A DNA stretch of 33,286 nt from Paracoccus versutus (GCF_000763885.1 NZ_JRKO01000055.1:1-33286), one strand, 5' to 3'. Counted from the first letter of the stretch, positions 22,430-30,697 are shown. Notes: generated from the sequence alone by a model not told the origin. Made by a program: numbers and translations.

Positions 22430-23062
22430 TCATCCGAATACCTCGTTGAAACCGGCCGGCCGCGATTCGCGGCGCGTGCGGGTGGCGCGATAGGGGCCAA
22501 GCTCCAGGATCTCGGCCTCGGGCAAGCCCAGTTCGATATGAGTGGCGATCACCGCCGCCCCGCCCCGCCCCAGATGGGCGCGCAGCATCCCGGCGAACAG
22601 CGCCACCGAATCGCGGTCCAGCGATACCGTCGGCTCGTCCAGCAGCCAGACCGGACGCCCCGTCACCATCAGCCGCGCCAGCCCCAGCCGCCGCTTCTGC
22701 CCGGCGGAAAGCGCATGCGCCGGGCGCTCGGCCAGGTCGCGCAGGTTCATCGCCTCCAGCGCTCCGGCGATGTCATGGCCGCCGAAGATCTCGGACCAGA
22801 AGCGCAGGTTCTCGGCCGCGGTCAGCGCCGGCTTCAGCCCGTCGGAATGGCCGGCATAGGCGATGGCGTCGGGCGCGGCCTCGATCACGCCGGCGACCAG
22901 CGGCTGCAGCCCGGCCAGCGTGCGCAGAAGCGTGGTCTTGCCGACGCCGTTCGGCCCGCGCAGCACCAGCGCGCCGCCGGCCTCCAGGTTGAAGCTGACG
23001 CCCTCGACGGCACGCAGCCCGCCCCGCGCCACGGCCAGGTCGCGGACCGCGAGCAGGCTCAT
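22430..23062 (-). CDS. ccmA: Heme ABC exporter ATP-binding protein CcmA
   Basis: A 210-residue ABC ATPase with Walker A GPNGVGKTTLLRTLAG (about 38-53), signature LSAGQKRRLGLARL, Walker B VWLLDEPTVSLD and switch His in ATHIELG. It powers release of holo-CcmE from CcmC. Its start overlaps the stop of the Mth938-like gene (ATGA, 23059-23062), tying the ccm genes to secDF in one transcript. Confidence 0.95.
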   Translation of the reverse strand: MSLLAVRDLAVARGGLRAVEGVSFNLEAGGALVLRGPNGVGKTTLLRTLAGLQPLVAGVIEAAPDAIAYAGHSDGLKPALTAAENLRFWSEIFGGHDIAGALEAMNLRDLAERPAHALSAGQKRRLGLARLMVTGRPVWLLDEPTVSLDRDSVALFAGMLRAHLGRGGAAVIATHIELGLPEAEILELGPYRATRTRRESRPAGFNEVFG

Positions 23063-23415
23063 AGCGGGATCAGCGCGCAGGCCACGCGCCGGCCTTCGGA
23101 CAGCGTGACGTTGTAGCTGCGCGCGGCCGAGGGCGAGTTCATCGGCTCGGCCATCACCCCCGCGGCGTCCAGCGCCGCGGTCAGGTCGCGGGGCGGAAAG
23201 GCTATCTCGGCCCCCATGCCCAGGAAAAGCACGTCCACCTGGCCGGCCAGCGCCAGCAGGGGCGCGCGGTCATCCAGCCCGCCCCAGGGCTGCACGCCCG
23301 CGGCGGTGACGATCACCCCGCCATGATGCACCACGCCGCCGACGCGAAAGAAGCCGGGGCCGTAGCCGTCCACCGGCACGGCCCCGGAAAATTCCGTCGG
23401 CACCATCATCGGCAT
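23059..23415 (-). CDS. Mth938-like (DUF498) domain protein
   Basis: A 118-residue single-domain protein with GYGPGFFRVGGVVHHGGVIV, LFLGMGAEIAFPP, LDAAGVMAEPMNSPSAARSY and NVTLSEGRRVACALIPL, matching the Mth938/DUF498 family whose mammalian member AAMDC and complex I factor NDUFAF3 share this fold. Bacterial members are uncharacterised. The ATG overlaps the secF stop by one base (TGATG) and the stop overlaps ccmA by 4 nt, so it is wedged between Sec and Ccm genes with no slack. In-frame ATGs at 23409 and 23406 are alternative starts. Confidence 0.87.
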   Translation of the reverse strand: MPMMVPTEFSGAVPVDGYGPGFFRVGGVVHHGGVIVTAAGVQPWGGLDDRAPLLALAGQVDVLFLGMGAEIAFPPRDLTAALDAAGVMAEPMNSPSAARSYNVTLSEGRRVACALIPL

Positions 23416-24407
23416 CAGGGCGCGTCCCGGAAAGCGGCGGGAATGTCCTCGCCCGGCGCCTTTTCCTTGGGATCGGGCTTGGACCAGTCGCGCTTGACGC
23501 CCAGCCACAGCACGATGTTCTTGGCGACATAGATCGTCGAATAGCAGCCCACGATCACGCCCCAGAGCATGGCGATGACGAAGTCGCGGATCACGTCGCC
23601 GCCAAAGATCAGCATGGCGGTCAGCGCGATGGCGGTCGTCACCGCCGTCATGATGGTGCGCGACAGCGTCTCGTTGCAGGTCAGGTTCATCAGGTCGAGC
23701 AGCGGCCGCGTCTTGTACTTGATCAGGTTCTCGCGCAGCCGGTCGAAGACCACGACCGTATCGTTGCACGAAAAACCCAGCGTGGTCAGCAGCGCCGCGA
23801 TGGTGGTCAGGTCGAAGCGCAGCTGGAACAGCGAGAACAGCCCGACCGTCAGCAGCACGTCATGGATCAGCGAGATCACCGCCCCCAGCGCGAACTGCCA
23901 TTCGAAGCGCAGCCAGATATAGAACATGATGCCGATGGTCGCGGCACCCACCGCATAGAGGGCGGTCTTGATCAGCTCGCCAGAGACCTTGGGCCCGACC
24001 GATTCCACCGCGGCAAAGACCACCTGCGGGTCGACGGTCTTCAGCGCCGCCTCGATCTCGTTCAACTGCTCGGGCGTGACCGATCCGGTCTCGTCGGTCG
24101 TGCCGATGCGGATCATGGCGACATGCTTGGTGGTGCCGAAGGCGGGGTCGAAGACCTCGGTGATCGAGACATCGCCCAGGTCCAGATCGCTCATCGCCTG
24201 GCGATAGTCGCCGACCTCGAAGGCGGTCGGGCTTTCGGTGCGGATGGTGGTGCCGCCCTTGAAGTCGATGCCGAAGTTCAGCCCCATCACCAGCAGCAGC
24301 AGGACCGATCCGACCATGGCCGCGGCCGAGACGCCGAAGCTCAGCCATTGCCAGCGGAAGAAGTTGAAGGCGGTGTTGTCGGGAACGAGTTTCAGACGAA
24401 ATGCCAT
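23415..24407 (-). CDS. secF: Protein translocase subunit SecF
   Basis: A 330-residue RND-type membrane protein: first helix near 21-41, the SecF motif GLNFGIDFKGGT at about 42-53, a periplasmic domain to about 145, then five helices including GFSCNDTVVVFDRLREN, the D-x-x-R-E signature of SecD/SecF helix 4. SecDF uses the proton gradient to pull exported proteins through SecYEG. AGGGAGCAGG before the ATG is a strong ribosome binding site. It follows secD by 12 bp. Confidence 0.97.
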   Translation of the reverse strand: MAFRLKLVPDNTAFNFFRWQWLSFGVSAAAMVGSVLLLLVMGLNFGIDFKGGTTIRTESPTAFEVGDYRQAMSDLDLGDVSITEVFDPAFGTTKHVAMIRIGTTDETGSVTPEQLNEIEAALKTVDPQVVFAAVESVGPKVSGELIKTALYAVGAATIGIMFYIWLRFEWQFALGAVISLIHDVLLTVGLFSLFQLRFDLTTIAALLTTLGFSCNDTVVVFDRLRENLIKYKTRPLLDLMNLTCNETLSRTIMTAVTTAIALTAMLIFGGDVIRDFVIAMLWGVIVGCYSTIYVAKNIVLWLGVKRDWSKPDPKEKAPGEDIPAAFRDAP

Positions 24408-24419
24408 GGTCCTGCTCCC

Positions 24420-26084
24420 TTACAAGATCAGTTCTTTGGGCTTGCGCCATTCCAGCCAGAACACGATCATCAGCCGCGTCAGGTAGATCGCGGTAAAGAC
24501 CGAGGTGACAAGGCCGATGGTCAGCGTGACCGCGAAGCCCTTGACCGGACCCGAGCCCAGGAAGAACATCACCGCGGCGGCGATGAAGCTGGTGACGTTG
24601 GCGTCGATGATCGCCGACATCGCCTCGCTGAAGCCGTCGTCGATGGCCTTGACGATGCGCTTGCCGGCGCGCAGTTCCTCGCGGATGCGTTCGTAGATGA
24701 TGACGTTGGCATCCACCGCCGTGCCGACGGTCAGCACGATGCCGGCGATGCCGGGAAGCGTCAGCGTCGCCCCCATCATCGACATGACCGACAGGATCAG
24801 GATGACGTTGACGATCACCGCGATCGAGGCGAAGACGCCGAACAGCCCGTAGCTTGCGACCATATAGGCCACCACGGCGACCGTGGCGATGATCGAGGAC
24901 AGCCGGCCGGCGTCGATCGAATCCTGCCCCAGCTCCGGGCCGATGGTGCGTTCTTCCAGGAAGGTCATCTCGGCCGGCAGGGCGCCCGCGCGCAGCAGCA
25001 CGGCCAGCCGGGTCGATTCGTCCACGTTCATCGCGCCCGAGATCTGGCCCGAGCCGGTGGTGATCGCCTGCCGGATCACCGGGGCCGAGATCACCTGGTT
25101 GTCCAGCACGATGGCGAAGGGCTGGCCGATATTGGCCGAGGTATAGGCCCCGAACCGCTTGGCGCCCGAGGGGCCGAAGCGGAAATCGACCGCCGGCGCG
25201 CCGTTCTGGTCGAAGCTGGGCCGGGCGTCGGTCAGATCCTCGCCGGTGACGACCGGGCTTTCCTCGATCACGTAATAGACGCCGGGCTCGTCCATCGAGG
25301 GCAGCAGCACATTGCCGGTGCCGGGGCGGGCATTGGCGTCGGCGGTGCGGCTGACCACCGGGTTGAAGGTCAGCTTCGCCGTGGTGCCGATCAGCTGCTT
25401 CAGCTCCTCGGCCGAGCCGATGCCGGGCACCTGGATCAGGATGCGGTCCTTGCCCTGGCGCATGATCGTCGGCTCGCGCGTGCCGACCTCGTCGATGCGG
25501 CGGCGGATGATCTCGAGGCTCTGCTGCACGGTGCGGTCGTCGGTCGCGGCCTTTTCCGCATCCGAAAGCTGCACGGTAAGCCGGTTGCCCGAGGCCGAGA
25601 TCGCCAGGTCGCTTTGCCCCGCGCCGGTCAGCGAGGTGACGGGCACGGCAAGGCCGCGGGCGATCTCGACCGCCTTGGCCATCTGGTCGGGATTGCCGAT
25701 CTCGACCGCCAGCTGCCCCTCGGGCGCCTGGACGCGGCGGACGGCGCCCACCACGTCGCGCTGCGCCGCCAGCGCGTCGCGCAGCTCGGGCCAAAGCGCA
25801 TCCATGCGCGCCTTGTAGACATCCCGGACATGTACCTCGCCCAGAAGATGGGCGCCGCCGCGCAGGTCCAGGCCCAGGTTGACCAGCCCCGAGGGCAGCC
25901 AGTCGGGCCAGCCGGCGCGGGCGGCGGCGTCTTCCTGGGATTCGAACCCGTTGCGTTCGGCGGCGGTGACGGCGTCGTTATGCTGCTCGACCCGGCTGTA
26001 GAACAGGTTCGGCATGGCATAGAGCAGACCCAGGGCGACGAGCCCCAGGATCAGCAGACGCTTCCAGAATGGGATGTCCAGCAT
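24420..26084 (-). CDS. secD: Protein translocase subunit SecD
   Basis: A 554-residue partner of SecF: first helix at 8-28, NLGLDLRGGAHLL near 69-81, a large periplasmic domain (P1) with IIRRRIDEVGTREPTI and DRILIQVPG, then five helices with AVDANVIIYERIREELRAG and the closing YLTRLMIVFWL. Length sits between the short and long SecD forms, normal for alphaproteobacteria. The ribosome binding site before the ATG is poor, so translation may depend on yajC, which ends 16 bp upstream. Confidence 0.97.
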   Translation of the reverse strand: MLDIPFWKRLLILGLVALGLLYAMPNLFYSRVEQHNDAVTAAERNGFESQEDAAARAGWPDWLPSGLVNLGLDLRGGAHLLGEVHVRDVYKARMDALWPELRDALAAQRDVVGAVRRVQAPEGQLAVEIGNPDQMAKAVEIARGLAVPVTSLTGAGQSDLAISASGNRLTVQLSDAEKAATDDRTVQQSLEIIRRRIDEVGTREPTIMRQGKDRILIQVPGIGSAEELKQLIGTTAKLTFNPVVSRTADANARPGTGNVLLPSMDEPGVYYVIEESPVVTGEDLTDARPSFDQNGAPAVDFRFGPSGAKRFGAYTSANIGQPFAIVLDNQVISAPVIRQAITTGSGQISGAMNVDESTRLAVLLRAGALPAEMTFLEERTIGPELGQDSIDAGRLSSIIATVAVVAYMVASYGLFGVFASIAVIVNVILILSVMSMMGATLTLPGIAGIVLTVGTAVDANVIIYERIREELRAGKRIVKAIDDGFSEAMSAIIDANVTSFIAAAVMFFLGSGPVKGFAVTLTIGLVTSVFTAIYLTRLMIVFWLEWRKPKELIL

Positions 26085-26100
26085 GGCGGGATGCGGTTCT

Positions 26101-26433
26101 TCAGCTGTTGGCGGCGGCGGGTTGGGTGCGGTTCACGAGCCCGGTCACGGTCGAGCGGATCACGCGGACCTTGACGCCGGGGGCGATCTCGACCTCGAGC
26201 TCGTTCTCGCGCACCGAGGTCACCTTGCCGATCAGCCCGCCCTGGGTCACGATCTCGTCGCCCTTCTTCAGCGCCTCGACCATGGCGCGATGTTCCTTCA
26301 CGCGCTTCTGCTGCGGGCGGATCATCAGGAAATACATGATGACGAAGATCAGGATGAGCGGCAGGAACGAGGCGAGTCCTGCAGCGCCGGAAGCGCCTCC
26401 GGCGGCCTGGGCATAGGCGGGGGTCACGAGCAT
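26101..26433 (-). CDS. yajC: Preprotein translocase subunit YajC
   Basis: A 110-residue protein with an N-terminal Ala/Gly-rich segment, one membrane helix (LPLILIFVIMYFLMIRPQQK, with the family RPQQKR signature) and a cytosolic SH3-like domain (GDEIVTQGGLIGKVTSV). YajC associates with SecDF. ATG 26433 is supported by AGGGATAG upstream; the frame stays open further upstream, but that region holds repeats and hairpins. It is the first gene of yajC-secD-secF-Mth938-ccmABCDG, so the promoter lies in 26434-26550. Confidence 0.95.
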   Translation of the reverse strand: MLVTPAYAQAAGGASGAAGLASFLPLILIFVIMYFLMIRPQQKRVKEHRAMVEALKKGDEIVTQGGLIGKVTSVRENELEVEIAPGVKVRVIRSTVTGLVNRTQPAAANS

Positions 26434-26748
26434 TAAGTCTATCCCTGTGCTGTCGTTCTCCGGGCGATCCCCCGGCGGAATTGGCGCGCACCCTATCCGC
26501 GGCTCGGACCGATGGCAAGAAAGCCGATGGCTGCTCGCCGCACTGGCGCAGGGGGGCTCCGCCCCCGTCCTTCGGACTCCCCCGGGATATTTGGGCACGA
26601 AAGAAAGGCCCGCGCTTCTTTCGTGTCAAAATATCCTGGGGGAAGCGCGGAACGCGCTGGGGGCAAAGCCCCCGCTGAAAGGTGCCGTGGACACGGGCGG
26701 CGGGCTGTGGCAGGTCAATGCGGGCCAAGCCTAGCAAGGGGGATCACG
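26434..26748. other. Intergenic region between yajC and mazG
   Basis: A divergent intergenic region that must hold promoters for yajC (minus) and mazG (plus). Its middle third (about 26550-26675) is filled with hairpins: GGGGGC/GCCCCC near 26551-26566, the large palindrome 26579-26642, and GGGGGC..GCCCCC near 26658-26673. I see no gene and no clear -35/-10 pair. Confidence 0.5.
26579..26642. repeat. Inverted pair (D, E) of the intergenic repeat, large palindrome
   Basis: Arm D (26579 onwards) reads CCCCCGGGATATTTGGGCAC then GAAAGAA; arm E, reverse complemented from 26642, reads CCCCCAGGATATTTTGACAC then GAAAGAA. The arms match at about 24 of 28 positions around a loop of about 10 bases and would fold into a long hairpin. 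They are members of the family at 7326 and 20178-20270. Confidence 0.8.
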
Positions 26749-27600
26749 ATGGCTGAGGACAAGGCGCCCCATCCCGCGCCGGACCATCCCGCACTGGCCC
26801 GCGATGCGGCCGATCGCACCGGCATCCGCCGCCTGCTGGCGATCATGGCCGCGCTGCGCGACCCGCAGGCCGGCTGCCCCTGGGACATCGAGCAGGACTT
26901 CGCCTCGATCGCGCCCTACACCATCGAAGAGGCGCATGAGGTCGCCGACGCCATCGCGCGCGAAGCCTGGGACGAATTGCCTGGCGAGCTGGGCGACCTG
27001 CTGCTGCAGGTGGTTTTCCACGCGCAAATGGCGGCCGAGGCGGGCATGTTCGACTTTGCCGGCGTGGTCGAGAAGATCTCGGACAAGATGATCGACCGCC
27101 ACCCGCATATCTTCGGCGACGAATCCCGCGACAAGTCCGCCGCCCAGCAGATCAAGGATTGGGAGGCGATCAAGGCCCGCGAACGCGCGGCCAAGGCGGA
27201 ACGCGGCGTGCTGGACGGGGTGGCACTTGGCCTGCCGGCGCTGACCCGCGCAGTCAAGCTGCAGAACCGCGCCGCCCGCGTCGGCTTCGACTGGCCCGGC
27301 CCGGCCGAGGTGCTGGACAAGATCACCGAGGAGGCGCGCGAGCTGGTCGAGGCCAGGGGCGGCTCCGATCACGCCCATTTGACCGAGGAATTCGGCGACC
27401 TGATGTTCGTGATGGCGAATCTGGCCCGGCATCTGGAGATCGACCCCGAGGAGGCGCTGCGCCTGGCCAATGCCAAGTTCACCCGCCGCTTCCGCTCCAT
27501 CGAGGCGGCGCTCGCCGCCCAGGGCCGCCGCCCCGAGGACAGCGACCTGGCCGAGATGGACGCGCTGTGGAACGAGGCCAAGGCTGCCGAACGCGCCTGA
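26749..27600 (+). CDS. mazG: Nucleoside triphosphate pyrophosphohydrolase MazG
   Basis: A 283-residue protein with two MazG domains. The first has CPWDIEQDFASIAPYTIEEA, HEVADAI and ELGDLLLQVVFHAQMA; the second has ITEEARELVEA and EEFGDLMFVMANLARHL, both carrying the EExxE-type metal-binding pattern. It hydrolyses (d)NTPs to NMP and PPi, a housekeeping clean-up role (and in E. coli a ppGpp-lowering one). ATG 26749 has AAGGGGG at good spacing. Length is slightly above E. coli MazG (263). The APH-fold gene follows directly. Confidence 0.95.
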   Translation: MAEDKAPHPAPDHPALARDAADRTGIRRLLAIMAALRDPQAGCPWDIEQDFASIAPYTIEEAHEVADAIAREAWDELPGELGDLLLQVVFHAQMAAEAGMFDFAGVVEKISDKMIDRHPHIFGDESRDKSAAQQIKDWEAIKARERAAKAERGVLDGVALGLPALTRAVKLQNRAARVGFDWPGPAEVLDKITEEARELVEARGGSDHAHLTEEFGDLMFVMANLARHLEIDPEEALRLANAKFTRRFRSIEAALAAQGRRPEDSDLAEMDALWNEAKAAERA

Positions 27601-27646
27601 TCCGCTGGCCGCCCTGCCGCCGCTGGCCGGAATCGAGCCGCTGCGC

Positions 27647-28513
27647 GTGGCGCGCGACCGGCCCGACCGGCTGGTGGTGCAGATCCGGCTGGACGGGCGG
27701 CCGGCCTGGCTCCGGCAGTTCCGCGGCGCCGATCCGGCCGCCGGCGTGACCCAGGCCCTGATGCGGCTGCATCGGGCGGCCGAACTGCTGGGGCAGGATC
27801 TCGACGCCGTCGCCCCGCCCCTGCTGGCCCTGCCCGAACGGGGCATCCTGATCACCGCGCCGGCTCCGGGCCGGCCCATGGCGCAGCTGCTGGCCGAGGC
27901 GGACCCGGTGGAACGCGCCGCGCTGATCGCGCGCATCGGGGTTTGGCTGCGCCACCTGGCCGCCGCGACGCGCGCCCGCGGCACCTTCGGCCCGCGCTTC
28001 TGGCTCAACGGGCTCGAGGCGCGGATCGCGGCGGCCTCGGGGGGCTGGATCGACGCCGACCTGGTCGCCGGCCACATGCGGCGGATGCGGGCCGAGGCCG
28101 CCCCGCTGCGCGGCGCCGCGGTCGAGCGCGGGCTCTGCCACGGCGACCTGACGCCCGACAACCTTTTCGCCGACGAGCCCCGCCCCGGCGCGCTGCGGCT
28201 GACCGCCATCGACATGCAGGGCGCGACCGAAATGGCGCTGGCCCGCGACATGGCGCGGCTGCTGGTCTGGCTGGAAAGCCGGCGTGCGGAGCCGCCGGGA
28301 CGGACGCGGGACGGGATCGCCCTGGCCGACTGGCAGGCGCTGGCCGGGGTGCCGGGCCTGCTGGCGCCGGACCAGGCGCGGATCCTGCGTTTCCTGATCG
28401 GCGAATTGATGCTGGCCTATTATCTCGACAGCGCCCGCCAGCCGGTGCGGCGCCGGGCGCTGGTCCGGGCGATACGGGCCTGGGCCAAGGACAAGGTCAC
28501 GCCGGCGCCATGA
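27647..28513 (+). CDS. Aminoglycoside-phosphotransferase-fold kinase-like protein
   Basis: About 288 residues in the APH/choline-kinase fold: catalytic loop LCHGDLTPDNLF (His165, Asp167, Asn172) and metal-binding Asp189 in AIDMQGA, followed by MARLLVWLE. The N-lobe is short, and the usual ATP-binding Lys is not obvious (WLRQFRG). Start uncertain: I used GTG 27647 with GGAATCGAG upstream, but homologous-looking sequence (PLAALPPLAGIEPL) begins about 15 codons earlier, next to the mazG stop at 27598, with only a CTG available. Substrate unknown; aminoglycoside resistance is not implied. Its 3' end overlaps the convergent dusA by 17 bp. Confidence 0.7.
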   Translation: MARDRPDRLVVQIRLDGRPAWLRQFRGADPAAGVTQALMRLHRAAELLGQDLDAVAPPLLALPERGILITAPAPGRPMAQLLAEADPVERAALIARIGVWLRHLAAATRARGTFGPRFWLNGLEARIAAASGGWIDADLVAGHMRRMRAEAAPLRGAAVERGLCHGDLTPDNLFADEPRPGALRLTAIDMQGATEMALARDMARLLVWLESRRAEPPGRTRDGIALADWQALAGVPGLLAPDQARILRFLIGELMLAYYLDSARQPVRRRALVRAIRAWAKDKVTPAP

Positions 28514-29507
28514 CCTCGGCCAGCGCCGCATCATAGACCGCCAGCGCCTCGGCCCGGTCGCGGGCTCGCGATGCGCCTTCGGACAATTGCCGCCGCCAGC
28601 CGCGCGCGCCGGGCCGGCCGTGGAACAGGCCCAGCATGTGCCGCGTCGCCTGATGCAGCCGCCCGCCCTGGGCCAGATGCGCATCGACAAGGTCGCGCAG
28701 CGCCCGCGCCGCCTCCAGCGGACCGGCAAAGCGCGGCTCCTCGCCCCACAGCCGGTCGGCCTCGCCCAGGATGTCCCAGGGCTGGTGATAGGCCGCGCGC
28801 CCGACCATCACCCCGTCCATCGCCCGCAGGTGATCGCGCACCGCGTCGAGCGAGGCGATGCCGCCGTTAACCGACAGGTGCAGGTCGGGAAACGCCTGCT
28901 TCATGCGATGCACCAGCGGATAGTCCAGCGGCGGAATCTCGCGATTCTCGCGCGGCGACAGGCCCTGGAGCCAGGCCTTGCGGGCATGGATGGTCATGCG
29001 GCGCACGCCCACGTCGCGCATGCGGGCGATGAAATCGGGCAGCACCGCCTGAGGCAGCTGATCGTCCACGCCGATGCGGCATTTCACCGTGACCTCGACC
29101 GGGCTGGCGGCGACCATCGCCGCGACGCATTCGGCGACCAGTTCCGGCCGGGTCATCAGCACGGCACCGAAACAGCCCGATTGCACCCGGTCGCTGGGGC
29201 AGCCGACGTTCAGGTTGATCTCGTCATAGCCCCAATCGGCGCCGATCCGCGCCGCCTCGGCCAGCTGCGCCGGGTCAGAGCCGCCCAGCTGCAACGCCAC
29301 CGGATGCTCGGCCGCGTCGAAATCCAGGAGCTTGGCCCGGTCGCCAAAAACCAGCGCCGGGGCCGTCACCATCTCGGTATAAAGCAGCGCGCGGCGTGAC
29401 AGCAGCCGGTGGATGCGGCGGCACAGGCTGTCGGTCCAATCCATCATCGGCGCGACGGAAAGCCGCGCGCTGTTGTTTTTGTTGATGAAATTATCCGTCT
29501 CAGCCAT
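28497..29507 (-). CDS. dusA: tRNA-dihydrouridine(20/20a) synthase DusA
   Basis: A 336-residue FMN enzyme reducing uridines in the tRNA D-loop. Signatures: RLSVAPMMDWTDSLCRR at the N-terminus, YTEMVTAPAL, NLNVGCPSDRVQSGCFG with the catalytic Cys103, VKCRIGVDD, MTIHARKAWLQGLSPRENRE, SVNGGI and DGVMVGRAAYHQPW, matching DusA rather than DusB/DusC. Start ATG 29507 is followed by a short polar N-terminus. The ribosome binding site is weak. It is a single gene, convergent with the APH-like gene, with stop codons overlapping by 17 bp. Confidence 0.95.
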   Translation of the reverse strand: MAETDNFINKNNSARLSVAPMMDWTDSLCRRIHRLLSRRALLYTEMVTAPALVFGDRAKLLDFDAAEHPVALQLGGSDPAQLAEAARIGADWGYDEINLNVGCPSDRVQSGCFGAVLMTRPELVAECVAAMVAASPVEVTVKCRIGVDDQLPQAVLPDFIARMRDVGVRRMTIHARKAWLQGLSPRENREIPPLDYPLVHRMKQAFPDLHLSVNGGIASLDAVRDHLRAMDGVMVGRAAYHQPWDILGEADRLWGEEPRFAGPLEAARALRDLVDAHLAQGGRLHQATRHMLGLFHGRPGARGWRRQLSEGASRARDRAEALAVYDAALAEVMAPA

Positions 29508-29701
29508 TTCCAGCACTGGTCGCGCCGCCCGATCCTGTCTTGTTCCCGCCTGCGAATCGCGGGGTCTTGGCAAATCCCAGGGAACCACCGCCCCAGCGCC
29601 GCTCCGGGAACGGCATCGCCGTCTATACCGCACAGGCACCGGCAGCGCCACCTTGGGGATTCGACCCCCGAAATCATCAAGGGGCGCTTTCCGGGATATT
29701 G

Positions 29702-29725
29702 AAAAGCCGCCCATGGGGCGGCTTC
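29702..29725 (-). terminator. Rho-independent terminator downstream of the porin gene
   Basis: On the minus strand AAGCCGCCC pairs with GGGCGGCTT over a CAT loop (29704-29724), followed by TTCAAT with T4 overall. It lies about 50 bases after the porin stop. A second inverted repeat (CGGCCGGTC/GACCGGCCG, about 29740-29763) lies between. Confidence 0.75.
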
Positions 29726-29773
29726 ATTGTCGCGACAACCATCGGCCGGTCATAAACGACCGGCCGGGTTTTG

Positions 29774-30355
29774 TCAGAACCGATACGACGCCCGGATCTG
29801 GACCATATCCGCATCAAGGTCGATATTGGTGCCGTCCACATCCGAGAAATCGGCATGGCTGTATTCCAGGCCGGCCGAGAAATTGTCGGTCAAAAGGAAA
29901 TCGGCGCCAATGCCATAGGTCAGGCCGGTTTCCTTGGCATCCTCGCCCGAAAGACGCGCGGCACCCAGGGTCACATAGGGCTGGAACTTGCCCATGTCGT
30001 AGCCGGCACGGGCGCGCAGGCGCCACAGGTCCGCGCTGCCGTCGAAATCGTCATGCTCGACATTGTTGTAGTCCAGTTCGCCGCCCAGGACGAACTGGCC
30101 GAAATCGCGCAGATAACCGGCGTGCAGGCCAAGCGCGTCGAAATCGCCCGCATCGACGGTGACGCCGGGAACCGAGGCGTCGAGGCTGCCCTGCCCGTAT
30201 TGGAGGCCGGCGTAGAACCCGGTCCAATCGACATCGGCGCGGGTTTGCGCGACGGCCACCGGCTGCTCAACGACCGGAGGAACATATCCCCCGGCAAAGG
30301 AGGCGCCCGCAACAAGGCTGGCCGCGGCGGCATAGAATGCAGCTTTCAACTTCAT
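29774..30355 (-). CDS. Small outer-membrane beta-barrel (porin family) protein
   Basis: A 193-residue secreted protein. Signal peptide MKLKAAFYAAAASLVAGASF with cleavage near ASFAGG, a Pro-rich spacer, then eight or so amphipathic strands from DWTGFYAGLQYGQG to the terminal DMVQIRASYRF, whose last Phe is the classic BAM signal. This is the OmpA-like eight-strand 'porin family' barrel (OMP_b-brl) common in Rhodobacteraceae. The ribosome binding sequence GGAG abuts the ATG unusually closely. Monocistronic with its own terminator. Role (pore, adhesin or structural) unknown. Confidence 0.85.
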   Translation of the reverse strand: MKLKAAFYAAAASLVAGASFAGGYVPPVVEQPVAVAQTRADVDWTGFYAGLQYGQGSLDASVPGVTVDAGDFDALGLHAGYLRDFGQFVLGGELDYNNVEHDDFDGSADLWRLRARAGYDMGKFQPYVTLGAARLSGEDAKETGLTYGIGADFLLTDNFSAGLEYSHADFSDVDGTNIDLDADMVQIRASYRF

Positions 30356-30697
30356 CTCCGTAAGTCATGCGAATGCTCGCCGGCGGCGCATATCGGCAAA
30401 GCCGCGCCCGGAAAAGCGGCCGGAAAAAGCCGCGAGGGCGATGTGATATTTTTATGACTCGGGCAGTTGCATATCATGCCTGCGCCGGAGCTTTATAAGC
30501 TCAAGCCGACGATCCCGCGCCGATGAAAACACGACATCCTAGCCGCGGCACAGCAGGCCGCCGCCCTGCCCCAGGCAACCGACGGGGCGCTGCCCTGGAC
30601 CGGGAATCGCTGGGGCGCAAGCCGCACCGCGTTCAAACGGCCGTCGCCTGCACGGATCATGATCCGTCCGGCTTCTTGCGCTTGGTGGCTGATTGGA
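30356..30697. other. Intergenic region between the porin gene and tRNA-His
   Basis: No gene is supported. The AT-rich patches at 30440-30478 and the perfect inverted repeat GAGCTTTATAAGCTC (30488-30502) are candidate promoter or operator elements for the porin gene on the minus strand, giving a leader of about 100 nt. Nothing resembling an integrase or attachment repeat lies downstream of the tRNA. Confidence 0.4.

Noticed and set aside
23862..26174. A 770-codon plus-strand open frame opposite secF and secD
   Set aside because: It is the reverse shadow of secDF; no start signal or recognisable domain.
27647..28513. An aminoglycoside resistance gene
   Set aside because: Only the general kinase fold is recognisable; the position after mazG and typical base composition point to a native gene of unknown substrate.
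29655..29690. A tRNA or tmRNA fragment (GGGGATTCGACCCCC resembles a T arm)
   Set aside because: No acceptor, D or anticodon arm can be built on either strand, no CCA end, and the loop is one base off the T-loop pattern on the minus strand.
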